The position numbers and the translations under genes are program-made. 64,000 nt of DNA. Source: Stemphylium vesicarium. Taxonomy: Eukaryota > Ascomycota > Dothideomycetes > Pleosporales > Pleosporaceae. The stretch is taken from contig QXCR01000056.1 of assembly GCA_004380135.1 (NCBI GenBank), positions 108,451-172,450 of the forward strand, in the 5' to 3' direction. The notes beneath the pieces are model-generated. The model did no database searches, was not told where the DNA came from, and saw only the letters and a list, made by a program, of their open reading frames with translations. Positions 43,368 to 54,903 of the stretch are shown here, piece by piece (the first letter of the stretch is position 1; every line of letters starts with the position of its first letter).

Positions 43368-44879
43368 ATGGTAGCTATGGATATTGACACCCGCCATCAG
43401 CTTCTAGTTGATGCTCATCTTCCAAGCCGGATGGTGTTTCGGGTACAATACAAGAGCAGGAAAAGGCGCGCATGTGGTAAGGAGAAACATGACGTGCATG
43501 CAAAAGTGCAGCTCGCCTATCCCGAGGACGGGAATCGCATTCTGGGGCAATGGAGGAAGGAAGTAACGAAGCGCGTCAATTCACGGTTAGCCACATTCGA
43601 AGTTGCAACGAATCATCCACCCTGGAAGCCGATGCAGCGACCCACGCTAGCGATCACAGAAAGCCGGGTCTTGTGCATATCTGAGTTGCTTGACGAAATC
43701 CTGCGCATCGCGGGTGTTGAAGCCCAAATGTCAGCCTGGCATGTTTCACAAAGATGGCGGCAGTCCGCCAAATCTATCATCGAGAGTCGCATTGAGCCTT
43801 CGTTCTGGGAGCCCACGACAGGCTCTGTCCCCGTGGATTATGGTAGCATAGTCGACAGTGTAGCAACGACTAGAGGCTCACTTACACAGCAAGAAATAGA
43901 AACCGTCGTGCTTGCCGTGGGGGAGGTAATGCAGCGCGCGGAACGCGGTTGTGTTCAAGATGAGGGCTGGCCACAAGTGAATGTCAGAAGGAAGCTCCTT
44001 TACTTTCCAGCTCGCTACATACAAGCCCCCAATCTTCCACCAACTTTGTCAGCGGTGTTCGATGAGTTAGATGAAACTCAACATCGGATGATGCCAAGCA
44101 CATATCATATCGATCGGGACGAGCCAACCTCGCGCAATCCGCATCGCTATTGGCTTGATTCCAGCCAACTGAGTATCAACCCACATTTTGCTGCTTTATT
44201 CAAAACAAGATTCAAAGAAGTGGGTGGCCGTATCGAGAGAGCACTTCGTCCCAACGCAACCCACGACTCCCTTGTAATAAACCCCTCGGACGAAAAGGAA
44301 TTGTTTGATCTCATGGGCCTGATGTTACTTACACAACCACCGTGCAAGGTCGTAGGTATACATCAAGATGCGAATACTGGTCAGTCAGGGTGTGAAACTC
44401 ATGAGACTTCCAGAAAATAATTGCCGCTGCACCTACTAAACGACGAAGGACTTCGAGTTAAAGAGGTATTGGTTGCGCTTATTCAATACGCCCCTCGAGT
44501 CTTGTCATCTTGGTTAGAGCAGGTCGCGGATTTGAAGCATAGGGTCGCTACTGGTCACTAGCAAGAGGATGTGTGGCATGTCTCGGGGAGCCCACGGTTC
44601 ACTCTGTTGCTGGATAGCGCGAACATGGAACAAGAATGGATTGGAGATGGGGATCATTGGCAAAGCATCATGGACGCGTCCGAGGTTGAGCCCAGTAGTC
44701 TTTCTTAAGAACGATTAAGCGCTATCCCTATGCCGCGCTCATTCTGCGGACACATGACGAGGCTTCCCTATCTGATTGCAGACGGTTTTCGAAAAGAGCG
44801 ACAGATAGAGTGGGTGCCAAGGGAGTTGATCGAGCCTGCGCCAAGCAGCATTCGTTTTCCTGTCAATTGGGACAAGTAA
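43368..44879 (+). pseudogene. F-box-like family gene, copy 1, broken by three in-frame stops
   Basis: From ATG at 43368 one frame remains protein-like to TAA at 44877, about 503 codons, cut by TAA at 44418, TAG at 44559 and TAA at 44706. The F-box-like core reads ISELLDEILRIAGVEAQ, then SQRWRQSAKSIIESR. It is a paralogue of the gene at 45483-46873: shared blocks include LLYFPARY/YLYFPARY, LTQPPCKV/VTQPPCRV, APRVLS, WH-x-GxP and the C-terminal GFR-x-ERQ-x-EW. Because the text continues in frame through all three stops, the locus looks recently inactivated. The first 350 codons are intact and could still give a shortened protein. Function unknown. Confidence 0.65.
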
Positions 44880-45482
44880 AAAGCTGAATGCGGTTGGACG
44901 ACAAGAGTTCTACAGGGCGCTAATTTAGCGACTTCATTCCAATAATAGCTTCTGAACTTATTCATATGAACTCAAAAATTTGGGACACGTTCCTTCAATC
45001 TATGACAGAACATGGACCGTGAGGCGTGAGATTTCTGGTAATCTGCGTCTGGCTGGAGTGCCGGCAGAAAGGTTGGGCGCGGGATGCATTGTGACCCACT
45101 CGCGTCGAGCGTCCTAAATTTCCACATGCCATTACAGACGCGGAACCATACATGGCGCAATCTGCGTTGTGCATAAGATTTCTTTTACTGCAGCAGCCAA
45201 ACAGCGTTTTGGTGTTCGTTTTGACCCGCCTCGTAAGGACAGAGACACTATCGATTGTGAACCTTGGGATGTGGCCTCTATTTCGCGGTCACGGTCGGTA
45301 CCACCGGAGCCAGGCAGCCGTTGCTCTCAAATTTGAGCAATTCAGCTTCTCTAGTCCTTGCACATTCACCAATTATATCCCCAATCATCACGTGAAGATC
45401 TTCGGCGGTGGTAGCAATTCACGGATAACGCCACACGCTCACATTTTTCACGCCTGGTCGAGCCTTACAAGCCTCTGACACT
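44880..45482. other. Spacer between the two paralogous pseudogenes
   Basis: About 0.6 kb, no coding sequence supported. It probably holds the upstream region of copy 2. Confidence 0.45.
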
Positions 45483-46873
45483 ATGGCTTCGACCGCACCT
45501 GACGAAGATGTCTCGTCTATGTCCTCGCAAGATCGGTTGCTCGGACTAGCACCAGCGCATTTCCCAAAGAGATCTGTCACTACGAGAGGTGCCAGCAACC
45601 TAGCCCTGAGCGTTTCTCACTGAGAAAGGAGAGATACACGCACAGTTGGGCCCTTACAGTTCCCAACAACAGAACAGAAGGCGCTTGAAAATTGGCGTAA
45701 CACTGCCATGTCTCATATTGATGAGCGTGCACGCCAATACAAATACCCACTACTGCCCAGTATTCAACGCGGCGCACCTCCGACTAATAACATGCCTTCG
45801 GGACACCGAACTCTACTCATACCTGAGCTGCTTAATAGCTACCTTCTGGAAGCCGGGGTTGAGGCTCAGATATTAGCATGGAGCGTATCCCGAGCATGGC
45901 GAACCTCTGCCAGATCCATTATCGAAAGTCGTGGAGGAAATTCATATTGGCATGCCTTTCCTTCGAGCATGCCAGTTGGATATGCATCCATCATGCCAGC
46001 AAAATACACATCTTGGCTTGAGCCAACCCAAGAAGAACTGATATATTCAGTCAAGACGTTGCATCCTTATTACATCGTGTAGAATGAGGACGTACCAATT
46101 TCATCTCGGGTGTCAGACCCATCCGGTTGCGAGGCAAATACTTGTACTTCCCTGCTCGATACACGCAATGTGAAAATCGTCCCGCTGCGGCTTCCAGTGC
46201 TTTGGACAACATGCACGATGATCAGCACGAGATATTACAAATCGCCTTAAGACCCGATATCACCACGAAGCGTTCCCTGCTCGAGCCCCATATAACGACA
46301 TCACTGCTTCAACTGATACGGCCGATGTTTGTGACACAACCACCTTGCCGGGTCATGGGAATGTATCATTATCGTGAGACTACTAGTCCGTTGACCGACA
46401 TGGAGCATTACGAATATTCCAATAAAACTCTTCTGACTTGTGTTCATAACGACGAGGGTATCCGTGTGGGTGATACAGTCGACGCATGTTTGAAGCATGC
46501 ACCTCGGGTGCTATCTACTTGGTTCGAGAACACGTCGAACATCCGTGAGCTGGTGTCGGGCGGGCATTGGGTCGATGACATATGGCACAACCCAGGCCGT
46601 CCCTAGTTCGAGTTACTCCTAGACAATGCCGCCATGTCACAAGATTGGATGGATGAGGAAGGATTGCACGCAGCGATGTCCGAAGTCATGCGAACCAGAG
46701 ACGAAATTGATCCAGAGATCTTGCCCATGCCAACCGCATATCTGGGTCACAATACGCGTCCAATATATCTTGCAGCAAGTGGCTTCAGAGATGAGAGACA
46801 AGGGGAATGGATTCCCGCGGATGGTACCGAGCCCACGCCGCCTGTCAGCAGTATCCGCTATCCCATTGATTGA
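45483..46873 (+). pseudogene. F-box-like family gene, copy 2, broken by stops and a frameshift
   Basis: Starts at ATG 45483 and keeps one frame to 46080 apart from TGA at 45621; TAG stops it at 46080. Between 46082 and 46127 the frame shifts, then continues to TAG at 46604 and the final TGA at 46871. Alignment by eye to copy 1 places the TAG at 46080 opposite a Gln (V-Q-D-E against V-stop-N-E) and the one at 46604 within GxP-x-F-x-LLLD. The F-box-like core is IPELLNSYLLEAGVEAQ, then RTSARSIIESR. Identity to copy 1 appears moderate, so the duplication is old. Function unknown. Confidence 0.65.
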
Positions 46874-47207
46874 AACCGCTAGAAGTTATACACTGTGCTA
46901 GCCAAGCCCACCAGCATGCCAATTCTGTCTGGAAAGGCCGCCAAGTCTCTAGGTACCTCTCTCGCGTGTGCCCATGACAACACAAAATATATTGCTCATC
47001 CCCAAAGATACCTGGTGTTCTGGTCACGCACACTGTGCAAGAACTGCGCTGTTTCACTTTTCGTCCATTGCACTGATTCTAGAACTTCTCGGTATCTACA
47101 AACAATGTCATAACAATGTCATGGTCACACCTCATATCTAATTGTACCCTCGTCCCTTCCTGTACGTCCGGTTTGCGATCTCAGCGCAACTCAAATTTTC
47201 CTTCATC
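46874..47207. other. Intergenic upstream of the coiled-coil gene
   Basis: 334 bases; it should contain the promoter of the gene at 47208. No motif is called. Confidence 0.4.
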
Positions 47208-48326
47208 ATGGCGAGCCTGGGTGATATAACAAGGCAGTTATCTCAAATCATCTCCGATGCGAGGGTTAAAGGCTTCAAAATGGAGGATCTTATGCCGAAG
47301 GAATTGCAGGAACATTTCCAAGAGATGAACGACCTCAAAGACGCTCGCGAGTACATAAAGGAGATGGAGTCTCGTGAGAAGGATCTTCAGATGGCGAATT
47401 CATCTTTGCAAGCCAGGCTCAAGGAGAAGGAAGGCGAGCTTGAAAATCAACCTGAAGAGTACAAAGCCCTCAAAGTTGACCTTCGGCAAGCGCAACGTCA
47501 GATCGATTACTACAAAGAGCTTGCGGAGAACTCACAACGTCGCGCAGAACGTTATCAGCGTAATCTCGCGCAATCTACCAAAGAGCAGGTTACCACTAAC
47601 GAGTACGTGGCGAAGATCGAGCGTCTGCAGAAAGAGCTTCAGTGTCAACAGGCTACCATTCGTCAGTTACAAGACGAGAACAACTGCGCAGCCGAAATCT
47701 TCGCAAGTCTCCGTGCTGAAGATGCAAAAATTATTGCGGCAAATGAAGCCAAGCTTGCAGGAATGCTGACCTACACATCACAAGTGGAAACAGAGAGCGA
47801 AACCTTCAGCGAAGTGTATTCGGACCTTGTCGAAAAGCTGGAAACTGAGAACTTATCCACTGCTTCTCTATTGAATGACAAGGGCTTGCTACTGCGAAGG
47901 ATGGAGATGCTTTACAACATCATCGTCAGCGAAGTCACGCCGTTGAACCGCTTCTTCGTGCGCGCTTTCGATGTACTACAAATTTACCAGGTCCTTTTTC
48001 AAGCGCTATCCGACCCATGCGCAACCGGCGTCGGTAGCCTGCCACGGGATCTCGATGCATTGATGGCGAGCGCGACCCAAGACCTGCATGCGCATCACGA
48101 ACTGCACAAAGCGTTCTCTGACATGGGTGGTATGGCCGAGGAGCAGGTTCGCACGGAGGTGAACGGCATTTCCAAGAGTGCTGATAACATGCTCACAAGT
48201 CTTTACTTCATCAAGGGAGATGTCGAAGGGTTTCTGGCGCGGCTGCATAGGGAGCCGAGTACGTGGTTGGCGATGAAGGCGCGGTTTGCAGGGAAGTCAG
48301 CAACGAAGCGGTTCTCGACTGGGTAA
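47208..48326 (+). CDS. Coiled-coil protein of unknown function
   Basis: 372 residues in one exon from ATG at 47208; the frame extends upstream without an ATG. Residues about 40-200 are rich in Glu, Gln, Lys and Arg with heptad-like Leu spacing, typical of a long coiled coil. A second, less charged helical part follows to about 355, with Leu/Phe-rich stretches (about 245-285). The end is basic. No catalytic motif, signal peptide or membrane segment is seen. It resembles lineage-specific hypothetical proteins; I do not recognise a family. It adjoins decayed F-box-like genes but is itself intact. Confidence 0.7.
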   Translation: MASLGDITRQLSQIISDARVKGFKMEDLMPKELQEHFQEMNDLKDAREYIKEMESREKDLQMANSSLQARLKEKEGELENQPEEYKALKVDLRQAQRQIDYYKELAENSQRRAERYQRNLAQSTKEQVTTNEYVAKIERLQKELQCQQATIRQLQDENNCAAEIFASLRAEDAKIIAANEAKLAGMLTYTSQVETESETFSEVYSDLVEKLETENLSTASLLNDKGLLLRRMEMLYNIIVSEVTPLNRFFVRAFDVLQIYQVLFQALSDPCATGVGSLPRDLDALMASATQDLHAHHELHKAFSDMGGMAEEQVRTEVNGISKSADNMLTSLYFIKGDVEGFLARLHREPSTWLAMKARFAGKSATKRFSTG

Positions 48327-48734
48327 TTTAAGAGCGTGCCTACAACCGTGCTGGCTTTCAAAGCTCCCCCGGAAATCTTCTGCCCTTAACCAGGACTCTG
48401 GTCAGCGTCGCATTGCCGTGGTTTTCCTATCTCTTCAATATCGCTTTTCTTGTTTGTCGAAGCTCACGGAGCTCTGTCCTTTTCGCCACTCATGCCATGT
48501 TGGAAGCACAGTTCAAAGACGAGTTTGTGAATGCCAGTTGTCCTATATGAGATACTGGTTCTAGTTGATTTTTTGTATAAACGAACGAATGACAACGCTA
48601 TGCTGTACAAAATTTAAGCAAAAAGGCGAACATCCATCATCTCTCCTGATACCACGCTGAATTCAACTTCCCCATTAAGTCTCAATTGCATGAGTCGCAA
48701 CTCCCATCTTTATACTCTAAATGCGTGCCACTAT
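48327..48734. other. Convergent 3' intergenic region
   Basis: 408 bases between the coiled-coil gene and the dioxygenase gene. Nothing further was seen. Confidence 0.5.
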
Positions 48735-49971
48735 CTAAGCATCCGACGGCGCAGCACCTGAAGGCACAGCCCCAGAGGGCATAGCACCAGTAGGCATAGT
48801 ACCATTCCCACCACCCTGACCGCCCATATTCATAGCATCCTCGTTAGCAGTACCGCCACCAGCCTGGTAGTCAGCAGCCACCGCGTAGTAGTCGTCATCC
48901 GTGTAATCGGCAGTAGTATTAATACCAATCTGAATCCAAGCCATCAAGCCATCAGCAACACCGTCACCAAGGTAGACGTACTCCGGGAACGGGTCAAAGT
49001 CGTTGTCAGCCTGCACAATAGACCACATGTCCTCATCGTTGGTAGTGTAAGCTTGGGTGTTGGAAGCGTAGGGCTCTACAGCCTCGACTTCATCTTTGAG
49101 GTCCTCAGGCCAGAACAGCTGGCCAATGTGCGTTACAGCGCCGTCGGAGCCTGTGGTACCGTTTGAGCGCACGGTTACGTTGGTCTTGGTGAGCAAGTGG
49201 GTGTGCGTAGCGCGGCCTTCGTAGTGGCCTGGGAACAGTGTCTCAAAGGTCACTACACCGTCTTCGTCGGTCTCCTGGACACCGCGCAGGAACGTGGTGT
49301 TCAGACCGCCCTGGCCAGACTCGACGCCGCTGTAGTAGCCGGTGGAGTTGCAGTTCCACACATCGACGTAGAGCTGTGGGACGGGCTCGCAGGTGGTGAC
49401 GTCTACGTATTGGACTTCGAGGTAGAGGTCGATGCCCGTTTGGTCTTCGACAACGTTCTTGCGAATCATCTCGCCGGTGACGTAGTATGGGCCATCGGTG
49501 ACTTCGGGTGAGAGGATACAGGAGGTGTTGGCGGCGAAGATCTCGCTGGCCAGTGTGTTGGGCGTGTACTCCATGCTGCCTGTCATGTTGTGGTTGACGT
49601 TCTCGAACTCCTGGAGGAGGGCGAGGTCGCGGCGGTACTTTTTGGAGTCTGGAGTGGATTGTTAGTCTACCGACTTACAACTTTTGGATGTGTTAGTTGG
49701 GTGGCTTACTGGTGGTGATGCCACGCTTCTCGCGAAGAGCATCCAGAGTGTTTGCGCGGCGGGCCTCAGAGCGGCGCATCAGGCTGCGGTGCTTGAGAGT
49801 GTCCTGGCAATCGGCCAAAGAACGCTTTGCAGCTGCGGCGCGCAGCCCACGAACATTAATCTCGCGCTTGATCTTAGCATGATTGTGCTTCTCGCCAGGG
49901 TGAGCAGCCACAGTGTTGATGAGGGAGCTAGCTGCAGCAGCACTGGTGAGGATGGAAGCGAAGTTAACCAT
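48735..49971 (-). CDS. Secreted intradiol ring-cleavage dioxygenase-like protein
   Basis: Non-haem Fe(III) enzyme family that opens catechol-type rings; secreted members are common in plant-associated fungi. Two exons, 49971-49710 and 49648-48735, with a 61-base GT-AG intron in phase 1, 391 residues. A signal peptide (about 1-23) is followed by a His/Lys/Arg-rich linker. Iron ligands typical of the family are visible: Tyr in DGPYYV, Tyr in GHYEGR and the two His of THTHL. The C-terminal 30 residues form a short Gly/Met/Pro repeat with PSGA units. Several Asn-x-Ser/Thr sites support secretion. Ring substrate unknown. Confidence 0.9.
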
Positions 49972-50689
49972 ATTTGGAGCGCTGGTTTCAACGAGGGAAC
50001 AAGATTTGCACAGAGAAGGATGTTTCAATCGAAGCGAATTAAGAGGAGCGAATGGTTCTGTTTGGTGATGAGAAGAAACTTTCGAACTTCAACCTCATCG
50101 TCTTTATACACTCGTTCTCAACACCACGACTCAGTGCATCTCGTCAACACCATGCAATCCCCAGCAAGAAGCTTCGTCACAATACATGACGCGGCAACTC
50201 CGCCAAGCCAAACTGTCGACAAGAAAGGACTTTTTTCGACGTTGCGTGCCGTGAACGCGTGGAAGCACCCGCCCATGGTGTAGCTTCGCCACATGGTCGC
50301 AACTAGCAGCTCACAGTGCGCTACTAACATTCGACCCAATCAGCCCGCCAGCATTCATCATCACACGGTTCACATCCCCAAGCGGTAGTGAAGTCCGTTT
50401 CAACGCATACGTACGCCTGAGGTTTTCAAAACGAATAGCCCGGAAAGTCGGGATGGATGGGGTGGAGGCTCGGGAAGCGCCGATTTTAGCGTCGGATGCT
50501 GTGCCGAGTTGTCAACGCAAGGGCTTCAATTGGTGGACCCGCTCGTCTTCACTTGGGTGTCTTGGCACATGCGTAGTCAAGTCGTCGCAAGCTTCATCAA
50601 ATTTCTTAGTGATGCTTAGGGTTCTAGAAAGCTAATCGCCCGATGTGCACCAACACTCTGCGCGCGTCCAGTGTCGTGGCGCCCTATTG
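49972..50689. other. Intergenic, 0.7 kb
   Basis: Upstream region of the dioxygenase gene and 3' flank of the NmrA-like gene. No gene is supported. Confidence 0.5.
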
Positions 50690-51777
50690 TCATGACTTTC
50701 CGGTGCGCGCACCTTCTTGTTCTTGGCTTCCCCAAGCCTTGCGGATCAGCGCCTCCACTGGGATGGGCTGTACAGCCGGGAAAGCATTATTCCTCAACCC
50801 TTGTCCACTGACATCCATAACACCCTTGACGGCCATGACGCCGAACTCAGCCATCATTTGGCGTGTGGCGTCCTCGGGGAGGTTGTACGAGCCTTGTGGC
50901 TGCTCGAACAATGTCGCTTGGCCCTTTTCTAGTTGTTCGAGAGGCTCGTACGTGACATCCCATTTCTGGCCTAGAATTGCGACAGTCAGATATTTCGTCT
51001 TTACTACACAAACGTCGAGGATGGCTTACCCGTGACCTTCTCCGCAAGCTCAACGAGGTCATTCCACGTCAACTTATCACTGGCAAACGCGCTGATCTCG
51101 GGCCATTGCGCCTCCTCTTCCAGCAACGCAGCGATGTATCTCGCAACATCCGTAGAGTGCAAGAATGTGACTGGTGCCTTGCCATCTCCCGGGATGGCAG
51201 CTTTGCGGCTGTCGAAGTCTAGCGCGTACTTGAAAGGTTTCATGTTACTCTTGGTATGTGGAACACCAAAGTAATCGGAGAACCAGCCGAAGATGACGCG
51301 GGTGAAGTCGAGGTGAGACTCGCGTAGTAGGTCGGCAGCCTCCAGCCACCACTTTGTCGCAGGATGGAACTCAAGGAGACCGGGATGCGAGTAGTTGATT
51401 CCATATTCGCTAGGTACAAAGCGTGTTACGCTACCAGAATCTATCGCTGCTTGGATGAGGTTCATCTGCGCTTGTGCGCTTTCTTCGGTGAAGAGTGCAA
51501 GTGCTGATATAACGACCTCAACGTTGTGGACTTTGAGAAGCTCTTTCATAGATGCGTCGGCATTATAGTCGGCTTGAATGACTGGTACGGATTCTAGACC
51601 GAGAAGTGTGGTAGTCTGGTTTGTTGTTAGCGGGGTAGACGACCTTAGAATGGGGGTAGCTGTCAATCGTACGCTGCGACTTAAGATCACGACACGATGC
51701 TTGCCTTGAAGAACGAGCTCTTCCACAATTGTGCGGCCGATACCCCCAGTACCTCCTGCTACTGCTACTGTGACCAT
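50690..51777 (-). CDS. NmrA / isoflavone-reductase-like NAD(P)-binding protein
   Basis: Atypical short-chain dehydrogenase family; members reduce aromatic substrates or act as redox sensors. Three exons, 51777-51673, 51615-51030 and 50970-50690, give 323 residues. The Rossmann motif GGTGGIG is at residues 8-14. Intron 1 (51616-51672, 57 bases) has no stop and could be read through; it is preferred as an intron because it has donor GTACGA, branch GCTAAC and acceptor CCAG, and because its removal brings ILSRS next to the variable loop and GLESVPVIQADY. Conserved RFVPSEYG and the following Trp-rich block match the family. Substrate unknown. No clear operon-like partner. Confidence 0.85.
51616..51672 (-). 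other. Stop-free 57-base intron in the NmrA-like gene
   Basis: Multiple of three, open in frame. Retention would add 19 Thr/Pro-rich residues after the first strand pair of the Rossmann fold. Confidence 0.7.
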
Positions 51778-52723
51778 GGTTGCGGATACGAGATGTGATG
51801 TGATAGTTTGGATTTGTGAAGAAGCGTTATAGGTAGGTGTTGGTAGTACCGACGGCTGTTGATGGACTACTTCAAAGCAGCATGAATGCTTTATATACCA
51901 GATTCAATGGACTAATCTCGCTCGAAGTCGACATTGTGCCAGACGTGGTGCCTAGCAGATTAATCAGCTTACAGCTTGGCATACTTACACATTTTGCTCA
52001 TAGACAGCGATGGAAGCTTGGGAGCTACGTCGCGTGGATGCATTGAGGAGGTCGAAGCGCCTAGCACATTGGCGTCTCGGCAGAAACACCTGACCTGCCA
52101 ACTACAGTGGTGAAGGATCATGTAAGCACTATTGGAGTTCTGGTAAGCTGCCGGACTTTCGGACTTTCGTCAACCCCGCGCTCAGCAGGAGCACTCGGGT
52201 CCCGTGAACTAAGATTTTTGAATGGGATAGTATAAGTTTCGCCCTCCCAGGACGTGCTTGAAGCGACCAGGCATGAGTCAACGTGTTTTTCCGGTCCAAA
52301 TCGTACGAATGCAGGGGCACTACCCACGCAACCTCAATTCTGTCAGAAGAGTCAGAGACCATGGCATGCCCGCTTCACGAATGATCTTCTCTCCGCCTCT
52401 TTTTCTCCTGGTAGGCAGAGTATTAGCCGCATCCGAAAAAGCTCACAAAAATCTTTGAGTTCAGCAAATGTCTCGCTGTTGCATCAGTCACCATCTCCAG
52501 AATATTCAATCCAGCATGTTGACATTTCCAAGCTTCACATCGCTCGATTTCCAATCACCGCATCGTCATTTCAATCGTCACCCCCGATACCTGTGAACAT
52601 CAGCAGTTCATAACCTCGCCGTAGCATCTATTTATGCTCTTCGTTGACCTTCTCTCACCTCTTAGCCCACGCTTACATTCATCATCTTCAAGCTCAGAAA
52701 CTCCCGTATTATCTACTACTAAA
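51778..52723. other. Intergenic, about 0.9 kb
   Basis: Upstream of the NmrA-like gene and of the damaged membrane-protein gene; divergent arrangement. An in-frame ATG for the latter also occurs at 52634. Confidence 0.45.
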
Positions 52724-53579
52724 ATGTTGCCCCTCATCGTATCCAGCTTCCTCGAAGACCGCATTCTGGCCAAAACCTTCTTCACGTGCCCCCTAGCCTT
52801 CATAACGCTGATCATCTACCTCTTTATCCTCCTTGGCTGCATCAACACAGGGGCCTGGATCGAGAACATGTATTGGGTAGCTGTGAGTCAGAGTGGGACT
52901 GCAAGACAACCACCAGTGGAAGTGAGGATAGGGTACTTCGGTATGTCTCCACATTTATTGCTAGTCTGGTGTTGAAGTTGGATGGAGGGTGTGAAAATAT
53001 CATCGTCAGGCCATGACGAGACAGAGCAGGACTGACGTATGCAAGGACTCCGCGCATCCTTTCCACCGAACAATACGGGGTCGAGCGAAAACACCAAGGC
53101 AGCGAAGCTGGAGTGCTTCCCTGGTGACACGCCACCCAGCCTGTCTATCATACCGAAGTCGCACCCGGTGCTCGTCTCAGCCCTTGCATTGTAGAAGAAT
53201 TCCCTATACCCAATTCCTGCTATTGCTTCTTCCCTGTCCCTCATCTCTCTGATCTACTACTTCATTTTGCGCAGCTGGGGCGGTCGTAACGAAAGATTGG
53301 CAAAAGTTCTGCTAGCAATCAGTGTGGCGCTGGGCGTTGCTGGGGCGCTGTGCGCTATGAGTAGCGCAAAGGCTTTGCATGAGGCAGTAAATTTGCTGGG
53401 ACATCATGCGATTGGGGGGTGGGGAGGGAGAAGTGGGATTTCAGGCGGAAAGCTGGGAAGGTGTGGGGTTGTGTATAGCGATGGGGATTCACTTCTTTAT
53501 TGTGTTTTATGCGGCGTGTGGGATGCCGAGATTCAATGTGGGGTTTAGCAAGGGGTATATTGGGAGGAGGTTATTGTAA
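52724..53579 (+). pseudogene. Four-helix membrane protein (Fig1/SUR7-like), broken by one stop and one frameshift
   Basis: Exon 1 from ATG 52724 to 52940 encodes a first membrane helix (ending in ILLGCINTGAW) and VRIGYFG. A GT-AG intron of about 105 bases (52941-53045; acceptor CAAG, weak) leads to exon 2, which continues with LRASF and a loop, meets TAG at 53192, then keeps frame through two more helices. After a run of six G at 53414-53419 the sense passes to the next frame, giving a fourth helix and a basic end at TAA 53577-53579. Topology and the GC-x-GYFG pattern recall Fig1-type mating/calcium membrane proteins. The G-run shift could be a sequencing error; the TAG could be real decay. 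Alternative start: 52634. Confidence 0.55.
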
Positions 53580-53914
53580 GGCCAGACTTGGGACTGTGGA
53601 CATGGTACGCCTGCATACGGATGCTGTTGGCGAATCAGTACTGCTGGAAGCTGCACGGAAGGTTTGAGACAGGCGTACCTGTTATAGAAAAACGGTCGCT
53701 TTCGGTCTGTCTCAAAAAGACGCATTATGTGGAATGAGTTGCTAATGTTAGCTTTTGGACACGTGTTGCTCGTGATCAGGATCTCAAGTCCTGAATTGAT
53801 GAATATTGAATACTTTCAAGCCTGTTCCCAAGTGTGCCCGCAACACCGTGAACGCCTCGCCAAGTAAACTCTCGTGTCTGGAGATGCCGTTGCATTCGTG
53901 ATAGGAAAAAGCGC
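53580..53914. other. Convergent 3' intergenic region
   Basis: 335 bases between the damaged membrane gene and CNB1. Nothing is called. Confidence 0.45.
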
Positions 53915-54633
53915 TTAAAACTGGTCCAGGGTCATGCTCATAGAGACATCTGTGTTCTCGACCATCTTGGTGAACTCTTCGAAGCTGATCTTGCCGTCGC
54001 GGTCTAGGTCGGCCTCCATGATGGTCTTGTCGACGATCTGCGATGCGTTAGTAGGCTGGAGCCTGACTACTTTACCATGCATATATTCACGCACCTGTTG
54101 TAGCTGCTGGTCCTTCAAGTTGCTTCCCACCATCATCTTCAGTACTATGAAGAGCTCGCCGTTGCTGATGTAGCCGTCGCGATCGATGTCGTATACGCGG
54201 AATGCGAAGCGCAGCTTCTCCTCCTTGTTGCCCTTGCTGCTAAAGGCTGAGAGACCGGACACAAACTCTTGGAAATCGACGTCACCGCCACCGTCCTCGT
54301 CAAAGATGGCAATCATGCGTGTTGCGAGAGGGTTCGAGGAGATTTGAGGGAGGGCCAGGAACTCATCGCGCTCAATGGTTCCAGAGTTGTCCTGGGCTGG
54401 TATTAGCCAAGCTGCTCAGCGTCTCGGTGTTGCCCATAAAGGCGCACCTTGTCCAGCTTCATAAAACGCTTCCTCAGGCGATCCACCTCCTCGCGGTCGA
54501 CTGCATGCTGTTAGCAAGCATTTCCCAGGCCAAGGCCCAGGCGCTCAGCAGAGCAAGCCTCCTGTTCGGTCGCCTACATACAATTCGAGCCCGAGGCGAT
54601 GTTGTCGAGCAAGCCTGACTGTTGGTTACCCAT
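53915..54633 (-). CDS. CNB1: Calcineurin regulatory subunit B
   Basis: Calcium-binding partner of the calcineurin phosphatase, needed for stress response, cation balance and growth. Four exons: 54633-54582, 54500-54448, 54391-54095 and 54037-53915, giving 174 residues, the usual length. The N-terminal MGNQQSG fits a myristoylation site (Gly2). Four EF-hands are present, with loops starting near DKDNSGTIE, DEDGGGDVD, DIDRDGYIS and DLDRDGKIS. The third intron (54038-54094, 57 bases, branch CTAAC) has no stop and lies between EF-hands 3 and 4; its removal joins LKDQQLQQ to IVDKTIME, as in all family members. Divergent from the DUF1770 gene over 270 bases. Confidence 0.96.
54038..54094 (-). other. 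Stop-free 57-base intron in CNB1
   Basis: Donor GTGCGT, branch CTAAC, acceptor GCAG, multiple of three. Retention would insert 19 residues between EF-hands 3 and 4. Confidence 0.85.
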
Positions 54634-54903
54634 ATTGGCGAGTGGAATGGGGGTAGGAATTGGCGTGTGGTGAGTGTGGTCGTGCCTCGTGCCTCGTTCT
54701 TGTGGGGGGGTCCTGGGTTGTCTCGCCGTGCGCCAACTTCGAGAGCCGCCCGCCGCCGCTAAGGGTCCATGTGCGCTAAGGGCAAGCAGGCACGCCCGAC
54801 GTCAATTGCCAAGCCAAGCCAGTCCGCGCATTCACGCCGGAGTGCTCTACACATTTCCCCAACACCAACCTCTAGCTCGACTATAGCAAGGGAAAGAGAG
54901 ACA

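Noticed and set aside
42858..43397. Minus-strand frames of up to 179 codons right of the cluster
   Set aside because: Three overlapping frames with mixed Cys/His/Arg composition and no motif; likely chance in an intergenic region.
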